Source: Bacillus piscicola
GTDB taxonomy: Bacteria; Bacillota; Bacilli; Bacillales; Marinococcaceae
Assembly (NCBI RefSeq): GCF_022458745.1
Contig: NZ_JAJJJF010000002.1
Span: 248,001 to 312,000 of the forward strand
DNA: 64,000 bases
Direction: 5' to 3'
A model generated the notes under the pieces. That model had not been told where the DNA came from. It saw nothing but the letters and a program-made list of their open reading frames with translations, and searched no databases. Positions within the stretch are counted from its first letter, which is position 1, and every line of letters starts with the position of its first letter. Below are positions 21,228-30,778 of this stretch, piece after piece. The translations under genes were made by a program, and so were the position numbers.

Positions 21228-21256
21228 TTGCAATTTTGGTAAAAAAAAGGTATTCT
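21228..21256 (+). promoter_or_regulatory. sigma-A promoter of rpsO
   Basis: TTGCAA (21228-21233), a 17-bp spacer and TATTCT (21251-21256) lie right after ribF and before a folded leader. Confidence 0.6.
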
Positions 21257-21262
21257 AGTCAC

Positions 21263-21340
21263 TGTACCAAGCAAAAGCCCATTGCTTGGCCAGCACGTTC
21301 CTCCGGCGGCTGGCTAGGGAATCGGCGTTAAAAATAAGAG
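21263..21340 (+). promoter_or_regulatory. rpsO 5' leader with tandem hairpins (possible S15 autoregulation)
   Basis: CCAAGCAA (21267-21274) pairs with TTGCTTGG (21282-21289), and GCCAGC (21289-21294) pairs with GCTGGC (21309-21314) immediately after it. S15 binding to structured rpsO leaders is known in E. coli and Geobacillus. The match here is by position and architecture, not by a covariance search. Confidence 0.45.
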
Positions 21341-21352
21341 GAGGTGCCTTTG

Positions 21353-21622
21353 ATGGCATTAACATTGGAAAGAAAAAAACAAATCGTTGATGAGTACAAG
21401 ACTCACGACAAGGATACAGGTTCTCCTGAGGTGCAAATCGCGATCCTCACTGAACAGATTAACACACTGAATGAACATTTGCGTGATCATAAAAAAGATC
21501 ACCATTCTCGTCGCGGGCTCTTAAAAATGGTTGGTAAGCGTCGTAACTTGCTGACTTATTTGCGTAATAAAGACGTTACCCGTTACCGTGATCTTATTCA
21601 AAAGCTCGGGTTGCGCCGATAA
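21353..21622 (+). CDS. rpsO: 30S ribosomal protein S15
   Basis: S15 is a primary 16S rRNA binding protein that nucleates the platform. The 89-aa length is exactly that of Bacillus S15, with the signature [12 protein letters not shown]-type segment ([20 protein letters not shown]) and [17 protein letters not shown] 21353 follows AGAGGAGGTG; ATG 21344 three codons upstream lies in that ribosome site. It has its own promoter and terminator, with pnp next, as in most bacteria. Confidence 0.98.
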   Translation: MALTLERKKQIVDEYKTHDKDTGSPEVQIAILTEQINTLNEHLRDHKKDHHSRRGLLKMVGKRRNLLTYLRNKDVTRYRDLIQKLGLRR

Positions 21623-21656
21623 ATAAAAATGCCGATGGAGTGTCGGCACATACAAG

Positions 21657-21682
21657 GAAAAGCGGGAGGGATCCCGCTTTTT
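21657..21682 (+). terminator. Terminator after rpsO
   Basis: AAAAGCGGGA (21657-21666), GGGA loop, TCCCGCTTTTT. A smaller hairpin TGCCGA/TCGGCA (21629-21647) precedes it. Confidence 0.9.
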
Positions 21683-21775
21683 GTTGTATGAGAATGAAAC
21701 ATGACATTTCTAATAGTAAAAAGACAAATGGAAACACTAAAATAAAACAAATGAAGAATAACAGGAGGAAATCCT

Positions 21776-23887
21776 TTGAATATGGAACAACATACGCAAA
21801 CTTTTACGTTTGATTGGGCTGGAAGAGAGCTCACAATTGAAACAGGCCAACTTGCAAAACAGGCAAACGGCTCCGTCCTTGTAAGATATGGTGATACGGC
21901 TGTATTGTCAACAGCAACAGCCTCAAGAGAAGCAAAAGATCTGCCTTTTTTTCCTCTTACCGTGAATTATGAGGAACGATTATATGCAGCAGGTAAAATA
22001 CCAGGCGGGTTTATCAAAAGAGAGGGTCGTCCAAGTGAAACGGCTGTCTTGACAAGTCGTTTAATTGACCGCCCGATCCGACCACTGTTCCCAGACGGCT
22101 TCAGGAATGAGGTGCAAGTGATCAGCATGGTGATGAGTGTTGATCAAGACTGCTCATCAGAAATGGCGGCGATGCTCGGTTCATCTCTCGCCCTTTCGCT
22201 GTCTGACATCCCATTTGCCGGCCCGATAGCTGGTGTGAATGTAGGGAGAGTAGACGGAGAATTCATTATTAATCCTACTTCCGAACAACAGGATAAAAGT
22301 GACATTGAATTAACAGTTGCTGGTACGAAAGATGCTATTAATATGGTGGAAGCTGGTGCTGAAGAAGTGCCTGAAGATGTGATGCTTGCCGCTATTATGT
22401 TTGGACATGACGAAATCAAACGATTAGTTGCTTTTCAAGAGAAAATCGTAGATGAAGCCGGAATAAAAGAAAAAATGGAAATTGAGCTGAAACTACCAAG
22501 TGCAGAACTAGATGAACAAGTTCGGGAATTGGGTGGCGCTCGTTTAAAAGAGGCTCTGCAAGTAACGGAGAAAAAAGCCCGTGAAGCAGCGATTGATGAT
22601 GTGAAAACAGCTGTTACAGAAAAGTTTACCGAAGAAGAACAAGAAGAAGTGAAGGAAATATTGCAAAACGTCTTGAAAGAAGAGACACGGAAACTGATTA
22701 CGAAGGAAAAACGGCGACCAGATGGACGGCATCCTGATGCGATCCGTGATCTTGCTTCTCAAGTCAAGCTTCTTCCACGCACACATGGATCAGGATTGTT
22801 TACTCGCGGTCAGACTCAAGTACTTAGTGTTTGTACACTTGGAGCTTTAGGTGATGTGCAAATTATCGATGGTCTTGGAATGGAAGAGTCTAAGCGTTTT
22901 ATGCATCATTATAACTTCCCTTCTTTTAGTGTCGGGGAAACCGGCCCGATGCGCGGACCTGGCCGCCGTGAGATTGGACATGGTGCATTAGGAGAAAGAG
23001 CACTGGAGCCGGTTATCCCAGAAGAAAAAGACTTCCCATACACCATTCGTCTCGTCTCCGAAGTTCTGGAGTCAAACGGTTCTAGTTCACAAGCGAGCAT
23101 TTGTGCAAGCATTCTTGCAATGATGGACGCAGGTGTTCCGATTAAAGCACCGGTAGCAGGTATTGCTATGGGGCTTGTTAAGGAAGACGAAGATGTGACG
23201 GTATTAACAGATATTCAAGGAATGGAAGATGCACTTGGTGACATGGACTTTAAAGTCGCAGGAACCGCTAAAGGGGTCACAGCGCTGCAAATGGACATTA
23301 AAATTGCAGGAATTGACCGTGAGATCCTTGAACACGCCTTAGAAAAAGCTCGTGCTGCCCGTATGAAGGTGCTGGATAATATGCTGACAGCTATCAGCGA
23401 ATTCCGAAGTGAGCTTTCCGAGTATGCACCAAAAATTCTAACCATGAAAATTGATCCTGATAAGATCCGTGACGTAATTGGGCCGAGCGGCAAAGTTATT
23501 AACCAAATTATTGAAGACACTGGCGTCAAAATTGATATAGAGCAAGATGGCACGATCTATATCTCTTCTACGGATGCCGATGCGAATAAAAACGCTCAAA
23601 AAATAATTGAAGATCTCGTCCGTGAAGTAAAAGTTGGCGAGACCTATCTCGGAAAAGTGAAACGTATCGAGAAATTCGGTGCTTTCGTAGAGATTTTTAA
23701 AGGTAAGGATGGATTGGTCCATATTTCACAGCTAGCTGAAGAACGGGTCAATAAAGTGGAGGATGTCGTCAGTATCGGTGATGAGATCATGGTAAAAGTA
23801 ACAGAGATTGATAAGCAAGGAAGAGTAAATTTATCTCGGAAAGTACTGCTTAAAGAACAAAACGAAAACGAAAACGAATCTAGATAA
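21776..23887 (+). CDS. pnp: Polyribonucleotide nucleotidyltransferase (PNPase)
   Basis: PNPase is a phosphorolytic 3'-5' exoribonuclease and the main 3' exonuclease of mRNA decay in Bacillus. The 703-aa protein has two RNase PH domains (first ends near 230; second with [19 protein letters not shown] and [20 protein letters not shown]), a KH domain near 560 ([20 protein letters not shown]) and a C-terminal S1 domain ([20 protein letters not shown]). AGGAGG at 21763-21768 is 7 nt from TTG 21776 and 13 nt from ATG 21782, so TTG is chosen; the alternative would remove only two residues. Confidence 0.97.
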   Translation: MNMEQHTQTFTFDWAGRELTIETGQLAKQANGSVLVRYGDTAVLSTATASREAKDLPFFPLTVNYEERLYAAGKIPGGFIKREGRPSETAVLTSRLIDRPIRPLFPDGFRNEVQVISMVMSVDQDCSSEMAAMLGSSLALSLSDIPFAGPIAGVNVGRVDGEFIINPTSEQQDKSDIELTVAGTKDAINMVEAGAEEVPEDVMLAAIMFGHDEIKRLVAFQEKIVDEAGIKEKMEIELKLPSAELDEQVRELGGARLKEALQVTEKKAREAAIDDVKTAVTEKFTEEEQEEVKEILQNVLKEETRKLITKEKRRPDGRHPDAIRDLASQVKLLPRTHGSGLFTRGQTQVLSVCTLGALGDVQIIDGLGMEESKRFMHHYNFPSFSVGETGPMRGPGRREIGHGALGERALEPVIPEEKDFPYTIRLVSEVLESNGSSSQASICASILAMMDAGVPIKAPVAGIAMGLVKEDEDVTVLTDIQGMEDALGDMDFKVAGTAKGVTALQMDIKIAGIDREILEHALEKARAARMKVLDNMLTAISEFRSELSEYAPKILTMKIDPDKIRDVIGPSGKVINQIIEDTGVKIDIEQDGTIYISSTDADANKNAQKIIEDLVREVKVGETYLGKVKRIEKFGAFVEIFKGKDGLVHISQLAEERVNKVEDVVSIGDEIMVKVTEIDKQGRVNLSRKVLLKEQNENENESR

Positions 23888-23913
23888 AGATATACACTAT
23901 CCTTGAAAAGATG

Positions 23914-23938
23914 CTTGGCTGCGGCCAAGTTCTTTTTG
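23914..23938 (+). terminator. Terminator after pnp
   Basis: CTTGGC (23914-23919), a TGCG loop and GCCAAG (23924-23929) are followed by TTCTTTTT. Confidence 0.75.
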
Positions 23939-24012
23939 CTTCCATTCTATCAACTGCAAATATGTTCTTCATTCTTTCCTGTTCGCATATAGTAAGGACA
24001 GGAGGGAATGAC

Positions 24013-24969
24013 ATGAAAAAACAATTATTCGCATTAACGATATTTGTTCTGATCTTGGTTCTTGTATCCCAAAATAGAGCAACTTTTGATTCTGACCCCT
24101 ACATACATGGCCAAACAGCAGCAACGGCCCCGGTTGATTCCGAGAAATCCTCATTATACGATCAGTTGGAACAAGCTGCGGAAACATTTAATGAACCGCC
24201 AATAGATGCTGTTGTTGATAAGGTTTGGAAAGCGATTCCAGGTTATAACGGCAAAGTAGTAGATATGAAAGCCTCTTATGAAGCGATGGAGAAATCAAGG
24301 GAATTTGACAAAAATAAATTAATTTTTAAGGAAATTCCACCAGAAGTTCATCTGAAAGATTTACCGCCGGCGCCTCTTTATAAAGGCAATCCGGCAAAGC
24401 CAATGGCATCCTTTTTAATTAACGTCTCATGGGGAGAAGAGCATCTCCCTAAAATGTTAAAAATATTACGTGAAGAGAAAGTAAAAGCAACTTTTTTCTT
24501 GGAAGGGAAATGGGTACAGAAAAATCCGAAACTAGCGAATATGATATTGGAAGAAGGGCATGAGGTTGGCAATCATGCGTACTCCCACCCGGACATGAGC
24601 ACTATCTCAAAAGGACGGATAACACAGGAAATCAAGCAGACAAATGAAACGATTGAAGCGGTATTGTCTGTAAAACCAACCTTGTTCGCACCGCCTTCCG
24701 GAAGTTATAATGAAGAAGTTGTGCGGATTGCTGATCGTATGAATATGACTACCATTTTATGGACGATCGATACGATTGACTGGAAAGACCCTGATCCCTA
24801 CCAAATGGCTGATAGAACAGCATCAAAAGTGGAAAACGGTTCTCTCATACTGATGCACCCAACAGATTCCGCTGTAACTGGGCTTAAATCGATGATCCAG
24901 CAAATAAAAGAAAAAAATATCCAATTAAATACCGTCAGCCGTTTACTTGATGAATCCCGTTTAGATTAA
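24013..24969 (+). CDS. ylxY: YlxY, polysaccharide deacetylase-like secreted/membrane protein
   Basis: The 318-aa protein has an N-terminal signal anchor (LFALTIFVLILVLV) and a C-terminal NodB-homology domain of the peptidoglycan/chitin deacetylase family. The metal-site histidines are present in GNHAYSHPD near residue 187. The usual TFDDG motif is replaced by a Ser-Trp-Gly-Glu-Glu stretch near 137-141, so classical deacetylase activity is doubtful. The APPSGSYNEEVVRIA motif and the final L-H motif (LILMHPT) are kept. ATG 24013 follows GGAGGGAATG; the frame opens earlier but without start signals. In B. subtilis ylxY also lies between pnp and mlpA. Confidence 0.92.
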   Translation: MKKQLFALTIFVLILVLVSQNRATFDSDPYIHGQTAATAPVDSEKSSLYDQLEQAAETFNEPPIDAVVDKVWKAIPGYNGKVVDMKASYEAMEKSREFDKNKLIFKEIPPEVHLKDLPPAPLYKGNPAKPMASFLINVSWGEEHLPKMLKILREEKVKATFFLEGKWVQKNPKLANMILEEGHEVGNHAYSHPDMSTISKGRITQEIKQTNETIEAVLSVKPTLFAPPSGSYNEEVVRIADRMNMTTILWTIDTIDWKDPDPYQMADRTASKVENGSLILMHPTDSAVTGLKSMIQQIKEKNIQLNTVSRLLDESRLD

Positions 24970-25004
24970 GGAGGCTGCCGTCATCTAGAAGGAGGTACTG
25001 CAAT

Positions 25005-26240
25005 TTGGTACAAACAATGACTTTAAATAACGGGGTGCGCATCGTGACGGAGCCAATACCTTACGTGCGCTCCCTTTCTATGGGAATTTGGGTTGCATCC
25101 GGTTCCCGTTTTGAAGCACAGCATAGAAATGGTATTTCTCATTTTCTTGAACATATGTTTTTCAAAGGAACAACGACACGTTCCCCTTCTGACATAGCTG
25201 AAAGCTTTGACAAAATTGGTGGGCAGGTGAATGCTTTTACTTCTAAAGAGTATACGTGTTTTTATGCGAAGGTATTGGACCAGCACGCTGATATTGCGTT
25301 AGATGTATTGACGGATATGTTCTTTCATTCTACTTTTGACCCGGAAGAACTAGAGAAGGAACGAAACGTAATTTTTGAAGAAATTAAAATGGTAGAGGAT
25401 ACGCCCGATGATATTATCCACGACATTTTAGGAGAGGCTTATTTTGGAAATCATCCATTAGGAAATCCGATACTCGGCACGGAAGAAACGGTAACCTCTT
25501 TTGAGCAGCAGCACCTCATTGATCATATGGAAGAGTTTTATACCGGGGAGAATGTGGTCATCTCGATCGCTGGAAATATCCCTGACCATTTAATAAGGGA
25601 ATTAGAAAAAAAGTTTAGCGGACTGCCGGCTGCTAATACAGAGGCTGCAATAGTAAAACCGGCTTTTCATACAAACAAAATTACCCGCCAAAAAGATACA
25701 GAACAAGCCCATCTCTGTATCGGTTATCCGGGGCTTGCCGCTGGCGATGAACGCATGTATGCTCTTATTCTCTTAAATAATATTCTTGGCGGGAGTATGA
25801 GCAGTCGTTTGTTTCAGGAAATTAGAGAAAAAAGAGGACTTGCGTATTCTGTCTTTTCCTATCATTCTTCCTTTAAAGATAATGGGATGCTTACGATCTA
25901 CGGCGGGACAGGAATGGATCAGCTCGATCAATTGTTTGATGCCACGATGGCATGCATCAATACTCTACGCAAACACGGCCTGACAGAAAAAGAGTTAAAG
26001 AATGGTAAAGAACAATTAAAGGGTAATTTAGTACTCAGTCTGGAAAGTACGAACAGTCGGATGAACCGAAACGGCCGACATGAGTTGATGTTTGGCTGCC
26101 ACCGCTCGTTGGACAAAGTGATGGCCGCAATTGACCGAGTAAGTTTCGGTGATATCAATGACGTAGCTGAAGAAGTGTTTCGGCGTGATTTTGCTCTTGC
26201 ACTGGTAAGCCGCGACGGCAAGTTGCCATCGTCTCTTTAA
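25005..26240 (+). CDS. mlpA: M16 family zinc peptidase MlpA (YmxG)
   Basis: This is a processing-peptidase-like M16 metallopeptidase. The inverted zinc motif HFLEH is at residues 46-50 with the downstream glutamate region (ERNVIFEEIKMVEDTPDD), and the second domain contains the GGSMSSRLFQEIREKRGLAYS motif. At 411 aa it is a single-unit M16B-type protease. TTG 25005 lies 7 nt after GGAGGT; ATG 25017 in frame would shorten it by four residues. The B. subtilis gene affects extracellular protease production. Confidence 0.94.
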   Translation: MVQTMTLNNGVRIVTEPIPYVRSLSMGIWVASGSRFEAQHRNGISHFLEHMFFKGTTTRSPSDIAESFDKIGGQVNAFTSKEYTCFYAKVLDQHADIALDVLTDMFFHSTFDPEELEKERNVIFEEIKMVEDTPDDIIHDILGEAYFGNHPLGNPILGTEETVTSFEQQHLIDHMEEFYTGENVVISIAGNIPDHLIRELEKKFSGLPAANTEAAIVKPAFHTNKITRQKDTEQAHLCIGYPGLAAGDERMYALILLNNILGGSMSSRLFQEIREKRGLAYSVFSYHSSFKDNGMLTIYGGTGMDQLDQLFDATMACINTLRKHGLTEKELKNGKEQLKGNLVLSLESTNSRMNRNGRHELMFGCHRSLDKVMAAIDRVSFGDINDVAEEVFRRDFALALVSRDGKLPSSL

Positions 26241-26271
26241 AACTATTCCACCGAAGGGAGTACGGTGACTC

Positions 26272-26517
26272 ATGCGTATCCGTGACATCAGCCATAAAGA
26301 AGTGATTGATGCTCGTGCTGGTCAGAAGTTGGGAGCCCCGGGAGCAATTGATCTCATTATTGATGAGACAACTGGAAAAATTGAGGCACTTGTTCTGCCT
26401 GCTGCCCCTAGTCTCCCTTTTCGTAAAAAGGCAAAAGAATGGGTCATCCCATGGGAAAGCATCCAAAGAATTGGTGAAGACTTTATCATAATCGATCCGC
26501 ATCATGTTACGAACTAA
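26272..26517 (+). CDS. ymxH: YlmC/YmxH family sporulation protein (PRC-barrel)
   Basis: This is an 81-aa PRC-barrel-like protein of the YlmC/YmxH sporulation family, with the family opening RIRDISHKEVIDARAGQKLG and a hydrophobic beta-rich core. ATG 26272 follows AAGGGAG at a rather long spacing of 11 nt. It follows mlpA closely and ends before a strong terminator, so it is the last gene of the ylxY-mlpA-ymxH group. Biochemical function is unknown. Confidence 0.9.
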   Translation: MRIRDISHKEVIDARAGQKLGAPGAIDLIIDETTGKIEALVLPAAPSLPFRKKAKEWVIPWESIQRIGEDFIIIDPHHVTN

Positions 26518-26541
26518 CATCCATCTGTCTTCCTCATAGAT

Positions 26542-26604
26542 AACTGTTTCAATAAACTTAAAGCTTGCGCAAAGCTTTGAGCATTTGTTGAAACAGTTTT
26601 TTTG
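26542..26604 (+). terminator. Terminator after ymxH
   Basis: ACTGTTTCAA and TTGAAACAGT arms enclose a second AAAGCTT/AAGCTTT stem; a run of T follows. Confidence 0.85.
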
Positions 26605-26736
26605 TGCTTTTGTTTCGTTTATTTTCGAATTTTTTATTGTTTTCTAGACCTATGAACAGAACGTTCAAATGATGGCATTGAGCATAAAAACACTACTTGC
26701 AATTACTGCTGCCTAACTTTTTTTTAATAACCTTTC

Positions 26737-26763
26737 ACTATCTTTTTAAGAACTCATAAAGTA
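26737..26763 (+). promoter_or_regulatory. sigma-K type promoter of dpaAB (spoVF)
   Basis: AC (26737-26738), a 16-bp spacer and CATAAAGTA (26755-26763) match the mother-cell sigma-K pattern AC-N16-CATANNNTA. The spoVF operon is sigma-K controlled in B. subtilis. The element lies 38 bp before the dpaA start. Confidence 0.75.
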
Positions 26764-26800
26764 TTAAAGGTGGACCGTTGGGTGAAGGGGAGGAAATAAC

Positions 26801-27706
26801 ATGGATAAGAAAGCAGTAATTATTGGAGGAGATGCTCGTCAGGTTGAAATTGCGCTAAGTTTGCGGGAAGCAGGTGTAACTGTATTTCTAATTGGATTCG
26901 ACCGCTGGAATCGGGAAGAAGCTGGGATCGTGAAGGTCTCTGGAAATGGAGATGTACCTTGGTCTCAAATTGACGCGATCTTACTCCCTGTCAGCGGGTT
27001 GAAAAAAGGGAATACAGTGGAAGCGCAGTTTTCGTCCATGGAAATTGTGTTGGAAGAAGCCTGGGTGCAACAGACCAAGGAAAGTTGTTTATTAATGACG
27101 GGAATTCAAACAGAGCAGCTTGAAAAGGTAACAGTGGAATGGAAGCGTCGTTGGATAAAACTGCTCGAACGTGATGATGTCGCCATCTATAATTCGGTGC
27201 CGTCAGCGGAGGGAACGTTATTAATGGCCCTCCGTGAAACGAACATTACTATTCATAGATCTAATACGGTTGTCTTAGGTTTAGGACGCACGGGCCTGAC
27301 AATTGCCCACACATTTTCAGCGCTTGGTGCATATGTAAAAGTAGGCACAGCGGTACCTGCAGAAAAGGCAAGAGCCCAAGCGCTAGGAATGGAAACATTT
27401 GATCTTGGGGAACTAAACTCGATTATTGAATCAGCAGATATATGTATTAATACGATTCCGGCACCTGTTTTAAAAGAAGAGACTATTGTTCAAATGCCGT
27501 CTCATTGTCTCATTATTGACGTTGCTTCCTATCCCGGAGGAACAGATTTTAAGTATGCAAAACAAAGAGGCATTAAAGCGCTGCTCGCTCCGGGACTGCC
27601 AGGAGCTGTTGCTCCAAAAACAGCCGGTCAAATATTGGCTAATGTAATTACACAGCTGCTCGCGGAACAGGGAACAACAAAGGAGGATGGAAATGCCGTT
27701 TCATAA
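26801..27706 (+). CDS. dpaA: Dipicolinate synthase subunit A
   Basis: DpaA (SpoVFA), with DpaB, oxidises the dihydrodipicolinate-level intermediate to dipicolinic acid in the mother cell; DPA is then loaded into the spore core with calcium. The 301-aa protein has an N-terminal substrate domain and a Rossmann NAD(P) domain with VLGLGRTGLTIA near residue 158. ATG 26801 follows GGGGAGG. The stop lies 14 nt inside dpaB, and the intermediate comes from DapA encoded 3 kb downstream. Confidence 0.96.
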   Translation: MDKKAVIIGGDARQVEIALSLREAGVTVFLIGFDRWNREEAGIVKVSGNGDVPWSQIDAILLPVSGLKKGNTVEAQFSSMEIVLEEAWVQQTKESCLLMTGIQTEQLEKVTVEWKRRWIKLLERDDVAIYNSVPSAEGTLLMALRETNITIHRSNTVVLGLGRTGLTIAHTFSALGAYVKVGTAVPAEKARAQALGMETFDLGELNSIIESADICINTIPAPVLKEETIVQMPSHCLIIDVASYPGGTDFKYAKQRGIKALLAPGLPGAVAPKTAGQILANVITQLLAEQGTTKEDGNAVS

Positions 27707-28289
27707 TAAAAGAATTGGCTTTGGTGTTACAGGATCTCATTGCACGCTGGAAGAAGCAATCCCTTACATGAAAGAACTGCGTGATAAAGGGGCGGATGTC
27801 TACCCCTTTATCACACCAACAGTATTAAAAACGGATACCAAATTTGGGGCAGCCGAAAAATGGCTGAATGCAATTCAGAAGGCATCAGGAAAAGAAGACG
27901 TTATTGATTCTATCGTCAAAGCAGAACCATTTGGACCGAAAATACCACTCGATGCGATGGTAATCGCACCGATGACAGGAAATTCAATTAGCAGATTCGC
28001 AAATGCTATTACCGATTCACCAGTGCTTATGGCAGCGAAAGCAACCCTTCGTAACAGCAACCCGGTCGTATTAGCTATTTCTACAAATGACGCCCTTGGT
28101 TTGAATGGCTCAAATATTATGAAACTGATGGGCGCCAAAAACATTTATTTTGTCCCTTTTGGCCAAGATAATCCGGACAAAAAGCCAACGTCATTAGTAG
28201 CAAGAATGGAAGCAATTGCGCCGACTTTGGAAGAAGCACTGTCTGGACGCCAGTATCAGCCTGTAATAGTAGAAAAGTATAAAGATTAG
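27693..28289 (+). CDS. dpaB: Dipicolinate synthase subunit B (flavoprotein-like)
   Basis: DpaB (SpoVFB) is the second subunit of dipicolinate synthase, a member of the flavoprotein family related to phosphopantothenoylcysteine decarboxylase. The 198-aa product has RIGFGVTGSHCTLEEAIP at the start, APMTGNSISRFANAITDSP near 90 and a conserved NYIYFVPFGQD-like end. ATG 27693 has AGGAGG six nt upstream; ATG 27687 abuts that site and is less likely. It overlaps dpaA by 14 nt. Confidence 0.95.
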   Translation: MPFHNKRIGFGVTGSHCTLEEAIPYMKELRDKGADVYPFITPTVLKTDTKFGAAEKWLNAIQKASGKEDVIDSIVKAEPFGPKIPLDAMVIAPMTGNSISRFANAITDSPVLMAAKATLRNSNPVVLAISTNDALGLNGSNIMKLMGAKNIYFVPFGQDNPDKKPTSLVARMEAIAPTLEEALSGRQYQPVIVEKYKD

Positions 28290-28302
28290 CCGCTCTTTCC
28301 TG

Positions 28303-28331
28303 TTGCTAATTATGCTAGCATCTTTTATGGT
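28303..28331 (+). promoter_or_regulatory. Candidate sigma-A promoter of asd-dapG-dapA
   Basis: TTGCTA (28303-28308), a 17-bp spacer and TATGGT (28326-28331) lie 93 bp before asd. A second -10-like TAAACT follows at 28331-28336. Confidence 0.4.
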
Positions 28332-28423
28332 AAACTAGATAAAGAAAAAATAGCAGCTTCCTTTACTCTTATGCAAAAGCTAGAATTGGAAGTAAATGAA
28401 AAGTTGGAAGGAGCATTTTTGAA

Positions 28424-29476
28424 ATGGCTAATCAAACAGGATATTCAGTTGCCGTATTAGGTGCGACTGGAGCAGTAGGTCAACAAATTTTGAAAACACT
28501 GGAAAAGAGAGATTTTCCTATTAAGGAATTAAAACTATTATCCTCAAAACGTTCTGCCGGAAAAAAGCTGTCTTTTAAAGGTAAAGATTATATTGTAGAA
28601 GAAGCTAAACCTGAATCATTTGAAGGGATTGACATCGGCCTCTTCTCGGCAGGCGGCTCTATCTCTAAGCAGCTTGCTCCTGAAGCGGTTAAAAGAGGAA
28701 CGGTTGTCATTGACAATACGAGTGCATACCGTATGGATGACAATGTTCCGCTCGTTGTCCCTGAAGTAAATGAAGCAGCACTTGAAAAGCACAACGGCAT
28801 TATCGCAAATCCTAACTGTTCGACGATCCAAATGGTCGTTGCCCTTGCACCACTGCGTGATAAATATGGCCTGAAAAAAGTAATTGTTTCAACGTATCAA
28901 GCGGTTTCTGGTGCAGGACTTTCTGCAGTTGATGAAATGAAAGAGCAGACACAAGCCGTGTTGAATGGGCAAGAGGCAAAACCAGCCATCCTTCCTGTTG
29001 GAAGTGAAAAAAAACATTACCAGATTGCTTTTAATGCAATCCCGCAAATCGATACGTTTGAAGATAATGGGTATACATTCGAGGAAATGAAAATGATCAA
29101 TGAAACGAAAAAGATCATGAATGAGGAAGATCTTGCCGTGGCGGCCACTTGTGTTCGTCTTCCGGTGGAGACTGGCCATTCTGAGTCTGTTTATATTGAA
29201 GTAGAAAAGGGAAATCCGGATGTGGAAGACATTAAACGTACGCTTGCCGAAGGGCAGGGTATTACGTTAAAAGATAATCCATCCGAACAGGAATATCCAA
29301 TGGCTGTGGACAGCGTAGGGCTTCCTGATGTGTTTGTAGGACGAATCCGCCGTGATTTAGATAATAACAGTGCCTATCATATGTGGGTTGTTTCAGATAA
29401 CTTACTCAAAGGAGCGGCTTATAATACTGTACAAATAGCCGAAAGTGTTGTTCGTCTTCATCTACTAAAAAAATAA
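28424..29476 (+). CDS. asd: Aspartate-semialdehyde dehydrogenase
   Basis: Asd reduces aspartyl phosphate to aspartate semialdehyde with NADPH, feeding lysine, DAP, dipicolinate, threonine and methionine synthesis. The 350-aa protein has the nucleotide loop LGATGAVGQQ (about 12-21), the catalytic cysteine in IIANPNCSTIQM (about residue 132) and the substrate-binding histidine in LPVETGHSESVYIE. ATG 28424 follows GGAAGGAG. It heads the asd-dapG-dapA group. Confidence 0.97.
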   Translation: MANQTGYSVAVLGATGAVGQQILKTLEKRDFPIKELKLLSSKRSAGKKLSFKGKDYIVEEAKPESFEGIDIGLFSAGGSISKQLAPEAVKRGTVVIDNTSAYRMDDNVPLVVPEVNEAALEKHNGIIANPNCSTIQMVVALAPLRDKYGLKKVIVSTYQAVSGAGLSAVDEMKEQTQAVLNGQEAKPAILPVGSEKKHYQIAFNAIPQIDTFEDNGYTFEEMKMINETKKIMNEEDLAVAATCVRLPVETGHSESVYIEVEKGNPDVEDIKRTLAEGQGITLKDNPSEQEYPMAVDSVGLPDVFVGRIRRDLDNNSAYHMWVVSDNLLKGAAYNTVQIAESVVRLHLLKK

Positions 29477-29492
29477 GGTCGCGGGGTGGGAT

Positions 29493-30689
29493 ATGAACGT
29501 CGTTGTCCAAAAATTCGGAGGTACATCTGTTCGTAATGAGGAAATGAGACGTGCCGCAGCGCATCATGTCGAGCATGAAGTGAAGCAGGGCAGGAAAGTA
29601 GTTGCTGTCGTTTCTGCAATGGGCAGAAAGGGTGATCCTTATGCAACGGATACGCTCTTAAGCCTCCTCGATAACAATTACCACCACGCTCGACGAGAAT
29701 CCGATCTGCTTATTTCCTGCGGAGAAATCATATCGGCCGTTGTATTGACAGACTTGCTGCGTTCGTCTGGTATTAAGGTGCAGGCGATGACTGGTGCACA
29801 GGCAGGCATTCGCACCAATGATGCTTTTGGGGAAGCCCGTATCATGAACATGGAATGCCAAGGATTACAGAAAGCACTGGAAAATACGGATGTCGTCGTT
29901 GTTGCCGGTTTTCAAGGCTCTACTTCTCAAGGTGACATTACGACACTGGGGCGGGGCGGCAGTGATACTACGGCCGCTGCTCTCGCCGCAGCACTTGAAG
30001 CAGACCGAGTTGAAATATTTACAGATGTAGAAGGGATTATGACAGCAGACCCACGTATTGTTGAAAAAGCTGCCATGATCCAATCGGTAACGTATGAAGA
30101 AATCTGTAATCTTGCCAATCAAGGTGCTAAAGTAATCCATCCGAGGGCCGTAGAAATAGCGATGCAAGCAAAGATTCCAATGCGGATAAGGTCTACCTTG
30201 TCGGAAAACAAAGGAACGTTGGTTGCAGCAGGTGTATCGTATAATAATCGTCTTGTCACCAGTATTGCCCATCTTTCGGGGATTACTCAGATTACAGTGA
30301 AAAGTGAAGAAAATCTGAATGTATCGGCAGATGTTTTTGAGAGTATGACAGAAGCAGATATTTCTGTTGATTTCATTAATATTCAACCGTCGTCCGTGAT
30401 TTACACAGTTCCAGATGCACGGAAAGATGAAGCAGTGAAGCTTCTTCAAGATAAAGGTTATGAGCCCCATTGTCTTCCTGGATGTGCCAAGGTATCAGCT
30501 GTTGGAGCTGGTATGACAGGAGTGCCCGGTGTTGCATCTAAGATAGTCGCTGCTTTGACAGAGGAAAACATTCAAATTTATCAGTCAGCCGACTCTCATA
30601 CAACGATTTGGGTATTAGTAAGGGGAGAAGACATGGAAAAAGCGGTCTGCGCTTTGCACAACGTCTTCCAATTAGATAACGCCCAATAA
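29493..30689 (+). CDS. dapG: Aspartate kinase I (diaminopimelate-sensitive type)
   Basis: DapG phosphorylates aspartate, the first step of the aspartate family pathway; in B. subtilis this isozyme is inhibited by meso-DAP. The 398-aa protein has KFGGTSV at 7-13, the TLGRGGSDTTA motif near 155 and two C-terminal ACT domains (about 260-395). ATG 29493 is preceded by GGGGTGGGAT. The placement between asd and dapA, and after dpaAB, matches B. subtilis and links cell-wall and spore DPA supply. Confidence 0.96.
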   Translation: MNVVVQKFGGTSVRNEEMRRAAAHHVEHEVKQGRKVVAVVSAMGRKGDPYATDTLLSLLDNNYHHARRESDLLISCGEIISAVVLTDLLRSSGIKVQAMTGAQAGIRTNDAFGEARIMNMECQGLQKALENTDVVVVAGFQGSTSQGDITTLGRGGSDTTAAALAAALEADRVEIFTDVEGIMTADPRIVEKAAMIQSVTYEEICNLANQGAKVIHPRAVEIAMQAKIPMRIRSTLSENKGTLVAAGVSYNNRLVTSIAHLSGITQITVKSEENLNVSADVFESMTEADISVDFINIQPSSVIYTVPDARKDEAVKLLQDKGYEPHCLPGCAKVSAVGAGMTGVPGVASKIVAALTEENIQIYQSADSHTTIWVLVRGEDMEKAVCALHNVFQLDNAQ

Positions 30690-30778
30690 TACTGCCAACA
30701 GCTTTCAGAGAGTCATTATACTGACTGAGACAGCTTCCCGCTATGGAAAGCGGACAACAAGAAAGGGGCGGGATGTAA

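Noticed and set aside
23986-23994. CATATAGTA resembling a sigma-K -10 before ylxY
   Set aside because: No AC at the required spacing and no good sigma-E -35 either.
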